Source of the DNA: WRCA01 sp964587855
GTDB taxonomy: Bacteria > Pseudomonadota > Alphaproteobacteria > Rs-D84
DNA length: 64,000 bases
Direction: 5' to 3'
NCBI GenBank assembly: GCA_964587855.1
Contig: CAZPLT010000001.1
Coordinates: 1 to 64,000 of the forward strand
The notes beneath the pieces are model-generated. The model was not told where the DNA came from. It was given only the letters and a program-made list of their open reading frames with translations, and searched no databases. Below are positions 7,568 through 16,982 of this stretch, in pieces; the first letter of the stretch is position 1, and every line of letters starts with the position of its first letter. Both the position numbers and the translations under genes were made by a program.

Positions 7568-9781
7568 ATGAGAAAAACACTCGGATTTATGGGCTTTTTT
7601 GCCACTTTATCGCTTTTTGTAATTTCCGTGAATGCGGCGTCTACGCCTAACTCTCGGGGTGCTGAAGCCCGCGCGACCACAATTTCAAATGGGGGCATTC
7701 CTGTAAATACTTCACGTATGCCTACTATGACTGCCGGTATGGGTGGTGTTATCGGTAGTAACTTGGGTGGTAATACAACTGCAAACGTAACGTCATGCAC
7801 ACCGGGCTCGGTTCGTTCTTGTACAACAACTGGTGGTCAGGATGGATCACAAACTTGTAATACTAATGGTACTTGGGGTGCATGTATAGCATCTTTTGAT
7901 ATTGAAGATTGTATGGATGCATTGCTTGTTTGTGTAAATGGTGAGGGTAATTTAGAAGACGGTATTGCTGGAATGTATGATGAAAATATCCGGAATTCTA
8001 TTATAAACGGAATGGGTTTATGTACAACAATTGTTAATAAATGTATTGCAAATATTGATGTTTATCATAGCGCATCTGATGTTTGGATTGATTTTAATTC
8101 TCGTGTAGTTCAACCACAATATTATAATTTTGTTTTACGTAAAACTGGATTGACACCAAACCAGGCAGAAACAACATGTTTATTGTTGGATAAAAACGTT
8201 TATGGAAAATCTTTTGCGGCTGTTGGTGCACAAGACGAAGTCCATGGTGAATATGCCCAGGGTATTGGTGCATATAATAATGCAAACAATGGTTCTATAT
8301 CAAAAACAAATCCTCAGGGACCAGTTGTTAATACACAAGCATATGATGCAAATCGTGGACATTATGCTCGTTGGGATGCAAGCGAAGCAGAATGTTTGGT
8401 TCGCGTTGCAGCATATAATAAAGATGATTTGATTACAAATAAATGGTTGGGTATTGGTAATGATGAAGCAGCCGAAGTATGGAAAGCAGCGGGTGGCAGC
8501 TTTACCTGTAACAAAGATTTGTTTGAATTTAATTTGATGAATAAAACCAAGAAAGCGGCAGTGTTGGGAACATCAATTGGTGCAGTTGTTGGTGCAGGAA
8601 CTGGTGCTTTGATAGGTAATGCAAAAGATAAAAAAGCTGAAACCGAAACTTATTGTGATGATGAAAAAAATGTACTTAAAATGAATCAAGAATTGAGCGA
8701 TAATACTGCGCGTGCAATACTTAATGAATATTTAGGTGGAAAGCTTAATAAGGGTAATCCAGATGATCTAGTAAGAGTTAGTACTTACTTGAAACCAGGT
8801 GAAGAAATCGATGTAAAAACATGCAGAAAGATTCAAGAATTGTACAATGGTTACCAACAGTGGAAGGTTGTATCTACGGCTGCTGGTACTCCTCATCCGA
8901 CATTGCCGGCAATAACACAATATTGTGCAGACTGTGGAAATGTAAATGCTTGTGATGCCGTTATAACAGCTGGGCAAGGAACATACTCTGCTTTGTATAA
9001 TGCAAAGAATGGAGAGGTTTCTTATTGTTATCTTTTGAATAGCGCAAAACAATCAATGCAAGCAGCTAATAAAGGAAACCCTGCATGTACAAATTTAATG
9101 TCTGGATTTGATGCTTATATGGAATCAATAGGATGTGATGGTGATTCTGAATCATGGACAAATCACGCCAGAGCGGACGGAAAACAAACATTTAAAAATC
9201 CAAACAGAATGTATGCTAACTTTAATGCCGAAGTTAATTGTATGGCAGAAGATAAAGATTGTATAGAAGCGGGAGAGTTTAAGAAACAAGTTAACCGTTT
9301 GGGATCAGTTTTGGAAACTTTAGATATTGCTAATGAAGCGGAAAAGAAGGGAATGAGCAAAACTGCTAAAGGCGCGTTGATTGGTGCAAGTGTTGGTATA
9401 GTTGCTGGTGGGTTGACCACTGCGATAACAGCGTTTGTCGAAAAGAATAATATCAATTGTCGCGTTGGTGATGGTTTGGATAAAATTGCAATGGGAAAAA
9501 GTGGAACAATAAACACTTTGAAAGAATATTATACTAAATGGGCATTGAATTTGCCGGATGTTGTTGTACCAACCACGACTACAACAGTTAATGATTGTGC
9601 TTCTTGGGGTGCGGCATGTGCAACAATAACGAATGTTTCCGATTGTATAAGTGCTGGACTTACTTATACATCAATCGGTGGAGCATCAGAACTTGTTTAT
9701 AACGCATGTGCAATTAATCCAACAAGTGGTTTGTGCCAGGCAAATGTGCCAGTTGCAACCAGCCATGGTGCATGCCCATAA
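7568..9781 (+). CDS. Exported cysteine-rich protein with two glycine-zipper segments
   Basis: This 737-aa protein begins with a Sec-type signal peptide (basic MRK, hydrophobic core, cleavage near VNAAS, residues 22-26). Next comes a short Cys motif of the type CTPGSVRSC...QTCNTNGTWGAC (about residues 77-108), then Cx6C units such as CMDALLVC and CTTIVNKC, which link it to the large cysteine-rich family elsewhere in the window. It lacks the CMDxFC signature of the core members. Two glycine-zipper-like hydrophobic segments are visible (GTSIGAVVGAGTGALIG near residue 337; GALIGASVGIVAGG near 600). Function is unknown; an envelope or surface location is inferred. It has its own promoter and terminator. 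Confidence 0.8.
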   Translation: MRKTLGFMGFFATLSLFVISVNAASTPNSRGAEARATTISNGGIPVNTSRMPTMTAGMGGVIGSNLGGNTTANVTSCTPGSVRSCTTTGGQDGSQTCNTNGTWGACIASFDIEDCMDALLVCVNGEGNLEDGIAGMYDENIRNSIINGMGLCTTIVNKCIANIDVYHSASDVWIDFNSRVVQPQYYNFVLRKTGLTPNQAETTCLLLDKNVYGKSFAAVGAQDEVHGEYAQGIGAYNNANNGSISKTNPQGPVVNTQAYDANRGHYARWDASEAECLVRVAAYNKDDLITNKWLGIGNDEAAEVWKAAGGSFTCNKDLFEFNLMNKTKKAAVLGTSIGAVVGAGTGALIGNAKDKKAETETYCDDEKNVLKMNQELSDNTARAILNEYLGGKLNKGNPDDLVRVSTYLKPGEEIDVKTCRKIQELYNGYQQWKVVSTAAGTPHPTLPAITQYCADCGNVNACDAVITAGQGTYSALYNAKNGEVSYCYLLNSAKQSMQAANKGNPACTNLMSGFDAYMESIGCDGDSESWTNHARADGKQTFKNPNRMYANFNAEVNCMAEDKDCIEAGEFKKQVNRLGSVLETLDIANEAEKKGMSKTAKGALIGASVGIVAGGLTTAITAFVEKNNINCRVGDGLDKIAMGKSGTINTLKEYYTKWALNLPDVVVPTTTTTVNDCASWGAACATITNVSDCISAGLTYTSIGGASELVYNACAINPTSGLCQANVPVATSHGACP

Positions 9782-9805
9782 AATATTTAAGTTAGTGAAA
9801 TATTT

Positions 9806-9829
9806 ACCCGCCCAAATGGGCGGGTTTTT
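9806..9829 (+). terminator. Terminator after the 7568 gene
   Basis: ACCCGCCCA-AA-TGGGCGGGT followed by TTTT. Confidence 0.85.
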
Positions 9830-9832
9830 AAT

Positions 9833-10201
9833 TTATTTATTGTGCGAGTTTACATCACCAGAAAAATAAAATATACAGTTATTATTTTGGTTTTTACCAG
9901 AAAATACTTTTATGTGTTCGCATGGTTCAGAATTTGAGGTTGTATTACCATTGTTCAAAGGTGCCCCATAGGAAGTTGTGCCAGAATTAAATACTTTTGT
10001 GTGTGCACATGTGTCAGAACTAGTAATATTATTGGATGTAGCGCTATAGATAGTACTATCTTGATTAACAACAATTGAATCTATTTGTGTTGTTGAAGTT
10101 TGAGTTTGCGCAGCAACATTATTGCTAATCAATAAAGCAATAGTTGATATCCCACCAAACATTAAAACGTTTTTTATCCAGCCTGGCACTTTTTTTGACA
10201 T
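9833..10201 (-). CDS. Small exported or membrane-anchored protein, paralogue of the 10238-10522 gene
   Basis: This 122-aa protein starts MSKKVPGWIKNVLMFGGIS, followed by a hydrophobic helix and a possible cleavage after VAAQ. The rest is Thr/Ser/Asn-rich and contains an internal repeat (CAHTKVFNSGT and CEHIKVFSGKN), ending CIFYFSGDVNSHNK. The neighbour at 10238-10522 shares the N-terminus and the C-terminal C-(I/L)-F-(Y/F)-x2-GDV motif, so the two are tandem duplicates with diverged middles. A strong GGAGGAAA ribosome binding site is present. Function is unknown. It is probably co-transcribed from the promoter upstream of the 10522 gene. Confidence 0.7.
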   Translation of the reverse strand: MSKKVPGWIKNVLMFGGISTIALLISNNVAAQTQTSTTQIDSIVVNQDSTIYSATSNNITSSDTCAHTKVFNSGTTSYGAPLNNGNTTSNSEPCEHIKVFSGKNQNNNCIFYFSGDVNSHNK

Positions 10202-10237
10202 TTTTTCCTCCGTTACGGATTTATTATTGATATATTT

Positions 10238-10522
10238 TTATTTACTATTTGCTTTTACATCACCAACTATAAAGAAAAGACATTGGCTTGTATCTTGTTT
10301 AATAACTTTTTTTGAATTAATATCAGCTATAGAATCATTTTTTCTTTTGATATCATTATATGCTTTGTTATATATATCATTATATTCTGCTTGTTCTTTT
10401 TCAGCTTTCTTATTTTTCAAATTTTGTAATGGTTTACAACCTTCATTACACAAAATAATTAACACTGACATTCCACCGAATATTAACGCGTTTTTTAACC
10501 AACTTGGCATTCTTTTCGACAT
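10238..10522 (-). CDS. Small membrane protein or lipoprotein-like, tandem paralogue
   Basis: This 94-aa protein starts MSKRMPSWLKNALIFGGMS with a hydrophobic helix ending in IILCNEGCKP. It then has a Lys/Glu/Asp-rich, probably helical middle and ends CLFFIVGDVKANSK. Head and tail match the 9833-10201 product. The Cys residues just after the helix could allow lipidation, but the lipobox is not canonical. It has a GGAGG ribosome binding site and a perfect TTGACA-16-TATAAT promoter, so strong expression is expected. It lies downstream of clpX on the same strand. Confidence 0.7.
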   Translation of the reverse strand: MSKRMPSWLKNALIFGGMSVLIILCNEGCKPLQNLKNKKAEKEQAEYNDIYNKAYNDIKRKNDSIADINSKKVIKQDTSQCLFFIVGDVKANSK

Positions 10523-10557
10523 CGTTTTCCTCCATCTTAGGAATTTGTTTCATACTA

Positions 10558-10585
10558 ATTATAAGACAATATATTCTTTTGTCAA
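10558..10585 (-). promoter_or_regulatory. Consensus sigma-70 promoter (TTGACA-16-TATAAT)
   Basis: Minus strand: TTGACA at 10585-10580 and TATAAT at 10563-10558, both hexamers perfect. It drives the 10522 gene and probably the 10201 gene. Confidence 0.8.
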
Positions 10586-10625
10586 GTATTTATTACAAAT
10601 ATTTTCAAGTGGAGTAACCGGTTAA

Positions 10626-10650
10626 ATAATACGCTATAATATCGTATTAT
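10626..10650. terminator. Inverted repeat downstream of clpX
   Basis: ATAATACG (10626-10633) and CGTATTAT (10643-10650) flank a 9-nt loop, just past the clpX stop. The stem is AT-rich and lacks a clean U-run, so termination is uncertain. Confidence 0.35.
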
Positions 10651-10657
10651 CTGGTAG

Positions 10658-11914
10658 TTATGCGGCTTTTTTGGATTTCTTCAGAACTTCCACAGGGGCT
10701 TTTTTATTGTCCACAACATCGGCATCAATTACAATTTCCGCCAGTTCTGATTTATCTGGAGCATCAAACATTGGTTGCAGCAATAGTTTTTCCAATATGC
10801 TGCGCAGACCACGAGCCCCACTTTTACGTGCCAGTGCTTTTTTAGCAATAGTACGCAGAGCGTCTTCTTTGATTACCAGTTTTACGCCTTCCATTTCCAT
10901 CAAAGCCTGATATTGACGAACAATCGCATTTTTTGGTTTGGTCAGAATTTCAACCAGCGCATCTTCATCTAGCTCGTTCAAAGTTGTGATAACTGGCAAA
11001 CGACCGATCAATTCAGGAATAATTCCAAAGCGAACCAAATCTTCGGGTTGAACGTCCGACAGATGATTTTTTGCTTCGCGTTCTTTTTTGCTGGCCACAT
11101 TTGCTCCAAAACCAATTCCCGCACGTTCGTTTGTTCGTGCGCCAATAATTTTGTTCAGTCCATCAAAAGCACCACCGCAAATAAATAAAATTTTGCTGGT
11201 GTCCAATGTCAAAGTGCTTTCGTTTGGATGTTTGCGTCCGCCACCCTGGGGGGAAACATTCGCAATAGTTCCTTCTATCAATTTTAGTAAAGCTTGTTGA
11301 ACGCCTTCGCCGGAAACATCACGGGTCAAGCTGGGGTTTTCGCTTTTTCTTGCAATCTTATCAATTTCATCAATATAGATAATTCCACGCCCGGCGCGAT
11401 CGATATCAAAATTAGCATTTTGAAGCAGCCGAGTTAAAATGTTTTCAACGTCTTCACCAACATAACCGGCTTCGGTCAAAGTGGTTGCATCAGCAATTGC
11501 AAATGGAACATCCAATATTTTTGCCAAAGTTTGTGCGAAGAGGGTTTTTCCAGTTCCAGTTGGTCCAATCATTAAAATGTTTGATTTTTGAACCTCGACA
11601 TCTGAACGCAGACCGGCGCTGTGGCGTTTGTAGTGATTATAAACCGCAACAGACAGGGTACGTTTAGCATCATCTTGTCCAATTATATATTCGTTTAAGA
11701 TATTATAAATTTTTGATGGTGTAGGTAGTGCCGAAGCATCGGTTGTAATTTTTTGCTTATCATCATCTGCCAAAATGTCATTACACAGGTTTATACACTC
11801 GTCGCAAATGCAGACGTTTTTGCCGGTTACGATACGACGAACCTCGTGCATTGCCTTGCCGCAAAAGCTGCAAACCTGTGGATCTGGTGATTTTTTATTT
11901 TCGTTTTCAGACAT
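10658..11914 (-). CDS. clpX: ATP-dependent Clp protease ATP-binding subunit ClpX
   Basis: ClpX is the AAA+ unfoldase that feeds substrates to ClpP. The 418-aa product has the N-terminal zinc-binding domain (C15, C18, C37, C40), Walker A GPTGTGKT (about 115-122), Walker B IIYIDEIDKI, the pore-loop and sensor regions, and the LIEGTIANVSPQGGGRKHP segment typical of ClpX. Length is normal. The start lies 10 nt after the clpP stop, the usual clpP-clpX operon. Trigger factor upstream and lon downstream, often part of the cluster, are absent here. Confidence 0.97.
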   Translation of the reverse strand: MSENENKKSPDPQVCSFCGKAMHEVRRIVTGKNVCICDECINLCNDILADDDKQKITTDASALPTPSKIYNILNEYIIGQDDAKRTLSVAVYNHYKRHSAGLRSDVEVQKSNILMIGPTGTGKTLFAQTLAKILDVPFAIADATTLTEAGYVGEDVENILTRLLQNANFDIDRAGRGIIYIDEIDKIARKSENPSLTRDVSGEGVQQALLKLIEGTIANVSPQGGGRKHPNESTLTLDTSKILFICGGAFDGLNKIIGARTNERAGIGFGANVASKKEREAKNHLSDVQPEDLVRFGIIPELIGRLPVITTLNELDEDALVEILTKPKNAIVRQYQALMEMEGVKLVIKEDALRTIAKKALARKSGARGLRSILEKLLLQPMFDAPDKSELAEIVIDADVVDNKKAPVEVLKKSKKAA

Positions 11915-11924
11915 TTTTTAAGCC

Positions 11925-12509
11925 TCACGCTTTTTTAATCATAACTTCGTCAATTAAACCAAATTCTTTAGCCTCGGTTGCGGACATAAAGTTATCGCGC
12001 TCCATTGCATCGTGTAATTGTTTTTCTGTTTTGCCGGTAAATTCAGCCATCATTTTTGCAGATTCTTTTTTTAATTTAGAAAATTCTGCAACTTGAATTT
12101 CTATATCTGTGACCTGACCCTGGGTTCCACCATGTGGTTGGTGAATCATTATACGTGAATGGGGCAGTGCAAAACGTTTTCCTTTTTCCCCTGCGGCCAG
12201 TAAAACCGAACCCATAGATGCAACCAAACCCATACCAATTGTTGAAACATTTGCCTTGATATATTGCATAGTGTCCAAAATAGCACGACCTGCATCAACT
12301 TCGCCACCTGGACTTTGGATGTACATAGAAATGTCCGCGTTTGGGTTTTCAGATTCCAAAAGAAGCAATTGAGCAATGATGATATTTGCCATCTGGGAAT
12401 TAACTTCGCCCTGGAGCATTATAATTCTGTCCCGCAGTAAGCGGCTGTAAATATCAAAGCTGCGTTCGCCGCGTGGAGATTCTTCGATGACCATTGGTAT
12501 TAAAGACAT
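11925..12509 (-). CDS. clpP: ATP-dependent Clp protease proteolytic subunit ClpP
   Basis: ClpP is the serine-protease chamber of ClpXP. Visible signatures are the oligomerisation start MSLIPMVIEESPRGERSFDIYS, the catalytic Ser in GLVASMGSVLLAAG, the catalytic His in RIMIHQPHGG and the late Asp in GLIDEV. The start is the ATG at 12509 (194 aa), with AAGGA upstream; a longer in-frame reading to 12620 would extend it unnaturally. An extended -10 TGTTATAAT lies at 12543-12535 on the minus strand. It is first in the clpP-clpX operon. Confidence 0.97.
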   Translation of the reverse strand: MSLIPMVIEESPRGERSFDIYSRLLRDRIIMLQGEVNSQMANIIIAQLLLLESENPNADISMYIQSPGGEVDAGRAILDTMQYIKANVSTIGMGLVASMGSVLLAAGEKGKRFALPHSRIMIHQPHGGTQGQVTDIEIQVAEFSKLKKESAKMMAEFTGKTEKQLHDAMERDNFMSATEAKEFGLIDEVMIKKA

Positions 12510-12628
12510 GATGTATCCTTTTGCAAATGTTACCATTATAACATTGAATTTTCCGATTCGCGAGTTTTCCCCTTGCGCCCAGATATAAAAATAATGTAGA
12601 ATTAGTTGAAGGAAATTCAAGGGTTAAA

Positions 12629-15278
12629 TTGTATAAATTTCTGCGGTTTTGCGGCATTGTTTCTGTGTGCATTTTGTCTGCACCTGGATTTTCCGCGCAA
12701 AATCAACGTTCTGTTGTTCGTTCGCAAACAGCAGAAACCCGTTCAAACAGATCAACAAATACACCGGTAATTTCAACTCGTAATACTACTACCCAAACTG
12801 CCAGAAGTGCGACAACAACAGTATTAAATCGAAGTGGGACAGTAAATAATGTTCGTAATACATCGTATCAAACTCAATCTGGTACTGGTTTATCCCAAGG
12901 TACAATGGCCCGTGCGGCAACTACATCATCAAATATCAGTTCAATGGGGGATGGCTATAATACTTGTCGAGATGCATATTTTACCTGTATGGATCAATTT
13001 TGTGCAAACAAAGATGATACTTATAGACGTTGTGCATGCAGTTCCAGATTGGATAATTTGCGTGAATTGGCAACCAAAGTAAGTCAAACCCAGGATCAAC
13101 TGGAAAACTTTTCTGATTATAATATTGATGCTATTTCTAAGACTGCGAAAGAAGTTGCTGCATCACTTACCTCCACATCTGGCGAAAGCTCTGCTTTAGA
13201 GGATAAATCAGAAAGCGCTCAAAAACTTGCTGGAATTTCATCAGTATTGGGCAGTACTAAAACAAAATCGTTATCAACTTCGGGTACATTAGATATTGCA
13301 GGTGATATTGGTTCTATATGGAACACCCCTGATTTTATAGGAAGCTCAGATATATCAAATATGGAAGGGGAAAAATTATATTCTCAAGTACACAGTCAAT
13401 GTTTGGATTTGGTGGCAGATGCGTGTCCGCGCGAAGCAACATTGAATATGGTTGTATCTGCTTATGGAATGTATATAGAGCAAGATTGTAATGCTGTCCA
13501 GGCATCGTTGGAGGGTAAAAAAACAACAGCGGCAGCAGCGATACGAACAACTGAATATAATATGGAACAGGCCAGACTGAATAATTATGATGCTCATAAT
13601 TCTACAGAAATAAATGATTGTATTGCCCAAGTGCGTAAAGATATAACGGCGGATACATCATGTGGTGAAAATTTTGTTCATTGTTTGGACGTTACAGGCT
13701 TATATTTAAATGTTAATACGGGCGAACCCATTTACTCGGCAAACTTTTTTAAATTGGAAAATGCGACCACTTTAGATGGCGATTTTATGAATTCAAATAC
13801 GAATCGTTTATTAATAGCAAAGCTTGAAGAACAAAAGGCTGCAGCTTCTCGTGGATTGGATACTTGTCGTGATGTTGCAGATGATGTCTGGTCTGAATTT
13901 GAGCGCCAGGCAATAATAGAAATTTATCAAGCGCAACAATCACGTGTAAAAAATGTCAGGGATGAGTGCTTGGAAGTTGTTAACAATTGTTATGATGAAA
14001 AGATAGGTCAGCTTAAAAACTTTGCAAATATAGATTCCCAGATGTTAATAGGGCAATCTGTTGCAACAGCAGAAGCATTATGCAAAGAAAAATTAAATTC
14101 TTGCAGTAATGTATTTGGTGGTGGTTCGGATGGTTTAAAATCATTGCTAGTATTTGTTGACACTGTCGGATCAGCAAAAATTTCTGACAATTGTAAAGAG
14201 AGTTTAAATGATTACATTCACGAAGTTTGCGCGGTTACAGGGGATTCATCACATACTTATCCATATGCTTGCCGTGTAAGAAATCCAGGATCTTATGATT
14301 GTGAAAATAAAATTTGGTCTGGTTCTTCTTGTCCTGAGCAATCCGGTTCTGTTTATGAATTATTGGTAAGATACGCACGTGAAAATTGTGTTCGTTCTGA
14401 TTATTCAACAGACGAACCATTGCCATCAGAAGTAATGGAAGATGTTAATACTATATTTGATAGTGTTTTAAGTGAAATGCAGTCAATGTTAAAAACCGAA
14501 TGTGCAATATATTCAGGGGAATGGATGGCTAATGGCAGAAAATCAAATATAGAACTGTATATAAAATTTGTAGCTGCTTCTGATTATTGGGGCTCTTGTA
14601 TAAAACCGTATTGCATATTCCAAGGTGATGCATGGTTGGATGGTAACGGGGTAAAACAATGTTGCCCAGCAAATAGTTTTGCGCCAGAATCTTGTAATGG
14701 AAATTCTACGTGCACTTGTACAGCAATAACATGCCCAACGAATTCAACTATAAATACATCTATGTGCGATAGCTCTGAAAATATAATAAGTACGTCCCCA
14801 CCAACTTTGGGTGGATGTATAGGGAGAATTGTAGGTTCGTCCTATACAATGCAGCCATATTGCAAGTGTTCATCAAATTTTTATAGTGTTCCGTATAATT
14901 ATAATTCTGTAATTAGTCCAGGTGTTGCTTCTGGTGACCAAGGAAAATGTTTTCCAAAATGTGCAACTAATTCTAGTTGGAATATCTCTTGCTTAACCCA
15001 AAGCGCAAATAATACCCCAGAAGGGTGCATATCAAAATATTGTAAGTGTAATTCAGGGTATAAATTTGTAGCTGGAACTGGATCTGCCATAATTGGTGCT
15101 GGTGGTATTTCTAGAGCTGCGGCAGTTTTACCAATGACATTAAAAAACAATAAAATTAGTACAGTGAAAAAAAATAAAACAGAAAATCATTCTACAGTTA
15201 AAAATAAATCAACAACAATAGCAAGACCTGGTACACCAGTATCAGTGGTACCTGTCACTGGTTCTGCCGATAGATGTG
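12629..15278 (+). CDS. Large exported cysteine-rich (Cx6C-repeat) protein, 3' end lost in assembly gap
   Basis: The start is a TTG at 12629 with AAGGG 5 nt upstream; it gives a good signal peptide (MYKFLRFCGIVSVC..FSA). A Ser/Thr/Arg-rich linker (about 25-110) leads to the family signature with C113, C120, C125, C135 and C137, spaced C-x6-C-x4-C-x9-C-x-C-S. Many further Cx6C units follow (CLEVVNNC, CKEKLNSC, CGENFVHC). The C-terminal third is Cys-dense. Residues 250-400 align by eye with the 52634-55609 product (EGE-x-LYS, IEQDCN), so they are close paralogues. Coding continues to the N-run at 15279; the true stop is in or just after the gap. Function is unknown; extracytoplasmic disulfide-bonded protein inferred. 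Confidence 0.8.
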
Positions 15279-15378
15279 NNNNNNNNNNNNNNNNNNNNNN
15301 NNNNNNNNNNNNNNNNNNNNNNNNNNNNNNNNNNNNNNNNNNNNNNNNNNNNNNNNNNNNNNNNNNNNNNNNNNNNNN
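15279..15378. other. Assembly gap (100 N)
   Basis: Exactly 100 N, a scaffold placeholder of unknown true length. It removes the 3' end of the 12629 gene. Reading through it as coding is not justified. Confidence 0.98.
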
Positions 15379-15409
15379 TAAAAAATATTTTAACAAGTTT
15401 TGTATTTAC

Positions 15410-15418
15410 TGGTATAAT
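15410..15418 (+). promoter_or_regulatory. Extended -10 promoter (TGGTATAAT)
   Basis: TGN-TATAAT just after the gap, 48 nt upstream of the 15467 gene; AGGGAGAGAG precedes that ATG. Confidence 0.5.
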
Positions 15419-15466
15419 GTAAAACAATATGTTGAAATAGTATAAATAAAACAAGGGAGAGAGTTT

Positions 15467-16210
15467 ATGAAAAAGCTATTAATTTTATTGTCTATTTGCT
15501 CGGTTACAGCTGTGCATGCTGCAAATACTAAATGGTGGGCCCAAGATACTATATGCCGCCCAATAACAAATAAATGTTATACAACAATGGGCACAGGATA
15601 TGATGCGGGATTTTGGGATGCATCAAGTAATTGTTGGGGCATGAAATATGTTTGCGGCAAGGCAATAGATGCCCAAGAAAAAACGCTTGCTGGAATAGGT
15701 AAAATATCAGATTTTGCAGCAACGTATACAGATTTCGATTTTTCTCAATTGAATACTACAGATCGCTGTTTTGGTGTACGTAAAACCCAAAATAACGGAA
15801 CCCAAGCAATGGTTAATGGTAAATATGTTAATGTATATTGCAAAGGGGTTTTGGATACTGATACTGAAACCATTACTAATGGTGAAGTTTCTTTAACCTT
15901 TCCGCAGCCGACATGCCGGGAACTCGCGGATAATGGATGGTTAAATGTATTAAACAATAGTAAATGTTATGGTAAAAGATATCCTATGCCAGATTATTTT
16001 ATAGAATGTGATGAAGCACAGACAGCTAATACAAGAATAATTGTATTGAACGGTAATACTAATTATTTGATAAATGCAGATGGTGCATCTACGGGGAATT
16101 ATCCAACTACAGCAACAAAAGCGACAGCAGTTTTTAATGACTTGGCTACGACTGCTGAAAAAAATCATTATATAAAATTTGTAGAAGAAAAAAAATTAAG
16201 TACGAACTAG
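15467..16210 (+). CDS. Exported hypothetical protein with scattered cysteines
   Basis: This 247-aa protein has a clear signal peptide (MKKLLILLSICSVTAVHAA, cleavage near residue 19). The mature part is Thr/Asn-rich with about a dozen Cys and several Trp, including CRPITNKC (Cx6C), CWGMKYVC (Cx6C) and CRELADNG. It lacks the CMDxFC signature, so relation to the large Cx6C family rests on location, export and Cx6C spacing. It lies directly downstream of the gapped cysteine-rich gene but has its own promoter. Function is unknown. Confidence 0.75.
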   Translation: MKKLLILLSICSVTAVHAANTKWWAQDTICRPITNKCYTTMGTGYDAGFWDASSNCWGMKYVCGKAIDAQEKTLAGIGKISDFAATYTDFDFSQLNTTDRCFGVRKTQNNGTQAMVNGKYVNVYCKGVLDTDTETITNGEVSLTFPQPTCRELADNGWLNVLNNSKCYGKRYPMPDYFIECDEAQTANTRIIVLNGNTNYLINADGASTGNYPTTATKATAVFNDLATTAEKNHYIKFVEEKKLSTN

Positions 16211-16294
16211 GCTAGAAATCTGGCAAAAAATATTTATTTTGCTTGCATTTTTGTATTTGGATTATAGAATGTTTGCGTTAGTAAAAGGGAAAAT

Positions 16295-16558
16295 ATGGCA
16301 AAAGATGATGTGATTGTTTTTAATGGTACAGTAGAAGATAAATTACCAAATACAATGTTTCGTGTAAAATTGGAAAATGGACATGAAATTTTAGCAACAG
16401 TATCTGGGAAAATGCGCAAGTCCAGAATATGGGTAAATGTTGGGGAAAAGGTCAGGGTTGAAATGACCCCATACGATTTGAACAAGGGGCGCATAGTTTA
16501 TGCTGAACGTGCCCGTACTACAACTGGTGCTGTACCAACTACTCAACCACAAGAATAA
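16295..16558 (+). CDS. infA: Translation initiation factor IF-1
   Basis: IF-1 binds the ribosomal A site during initiation. The product has the S1/OB fold with the family motifs FNGTVEDKLPNTMFRVKLENGHE and PYDLNKGRIVYAERA. It is 87 aa; the usual core is about 72, and the extra C-terminal residues (TTTGAVPTTQPQE) form a short polar tail. The start is the ATG in GGGAAAATATGG. A strong terminator follows at once, so the gene is likely monocistronic. Confidence 0.96.
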   Translation: MAKDDVIVFNGTVEDKLPNTMFRVKLENGHEILATVSGKMRKSRIWVNVGEKVRVEMTPYDLNKGRIVYAERARTTTGAVPTTQPQE

Positions 16559-16560
16559 AA

Positions 16561-16585
16561 AATCCGCGAAATCGCGGATTTTTAT
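16561..16585 (+). terminator. Terminator after infA
   Basis: AATCCGCG-AAAT-CGCGGATT followed by TTTATTT. Its T-side is part of a 37-bp direct repeat shared with the tRNA-Arg 3' flank. Confidence 0.8.
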
Positions 16586-16612
16586 TTATAAAACTGGCGC
16601 GCCCAGAAGGAT
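16576..16612. repeat. 37-bp direct repeat, copy 1 (tRNA-Arg 3'-end fragment)
   Basis: Bases 16576-16612 are identical to 16754-16790. The repeat contains the last tRNA-Arg bases including the CCA (minus strand) and about 20 bp of downstream flank. The spacing is 178 bp. It looks like an attachment-site or local duplication scar at a tRNA 3' end. Confidence 0.8.
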
Positions 16613-16753
16613 AGTAATTCCCACTTCGTGGGCCCCTTTCGCGTCGTAAGGTTCAAACTTCGCTATGCTTGTTTTCATCAACTATCCGCTCCGAACCTGG
16701 GTTCAAATCCTTGGACACACAAAATGTTATAAATAAAAAACCTGCACAAGGCA
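16613..16753. other. Interval between the tRNA-Arg end repeats
   Basis: This 141-bp interval has no convincing gene. It contains a CCCAC-TTC-GTGGG hairpin (about 16620-16632), a T-arm-like stretch (CTGGGTTCAAATCC around 16697-16710) and a CCTGC..GCAGG terminator just before copy 2. It may be the remnant of a small insertion or of a decayed tRNA. Confidence 0.4.
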
Positions 16754-16790
16754 GGATTTTTATTTATAAAACTGGCGCGCCCAGAAGGAT
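16754..16790. repeat. 37-bp direct repeat, copy 2 (at the intact tRNA-Arg)
   Basis: Perfect match to 16576-16612; overlaps the 3' end of the functional tRNA-Arg. Confidence 0.8.
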
Positions 16791-16849
16791 TCGAACCCTC
16801 AGTCTTCTGATCCGTAGTCAGATGCTTTATCCAGTTAAGCTATGGGCGC
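16773..16849 (-). tRNA. tRNA-Arg (anticodon ACG)
   Basis: The minus strand folds as a full cloverleaf: acceptor GCGCCCA/TGGGCGC with encoded CCA, D-arm GCTT..AAGC, anticodon stem TCTGA/TCAGA with loop CTACGGA (anticodon ACG, read as ICG for CGU/CGC/CGA), and T-arm GAGGG-TTCGAAT-CCTTC. Length is 77 nt. A CCTGC..GCAGG hairpin with T-runs lies downstream as terminator. Confidence 0.95.
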
Positions 16850-16982
16850 CGTGCGTGCAATAATAAACCCACCACCATCTAAAATCAAGTTATTTTTATG
16901 TTTTATTAGCATATCTATAAAAATTGCTTGCAAATTATGGGGTAAAAGATTATATTTTTACTGAAATTTTAAAGGATAATTT

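Noticed and set aside
16669..16863. 64-aa reading frame across the tRNA-Arg
   Set aside because: Its GAPRRIRTLSLLIRSQ part is the antisense reading of the tRNA itself; a well-known false gene.
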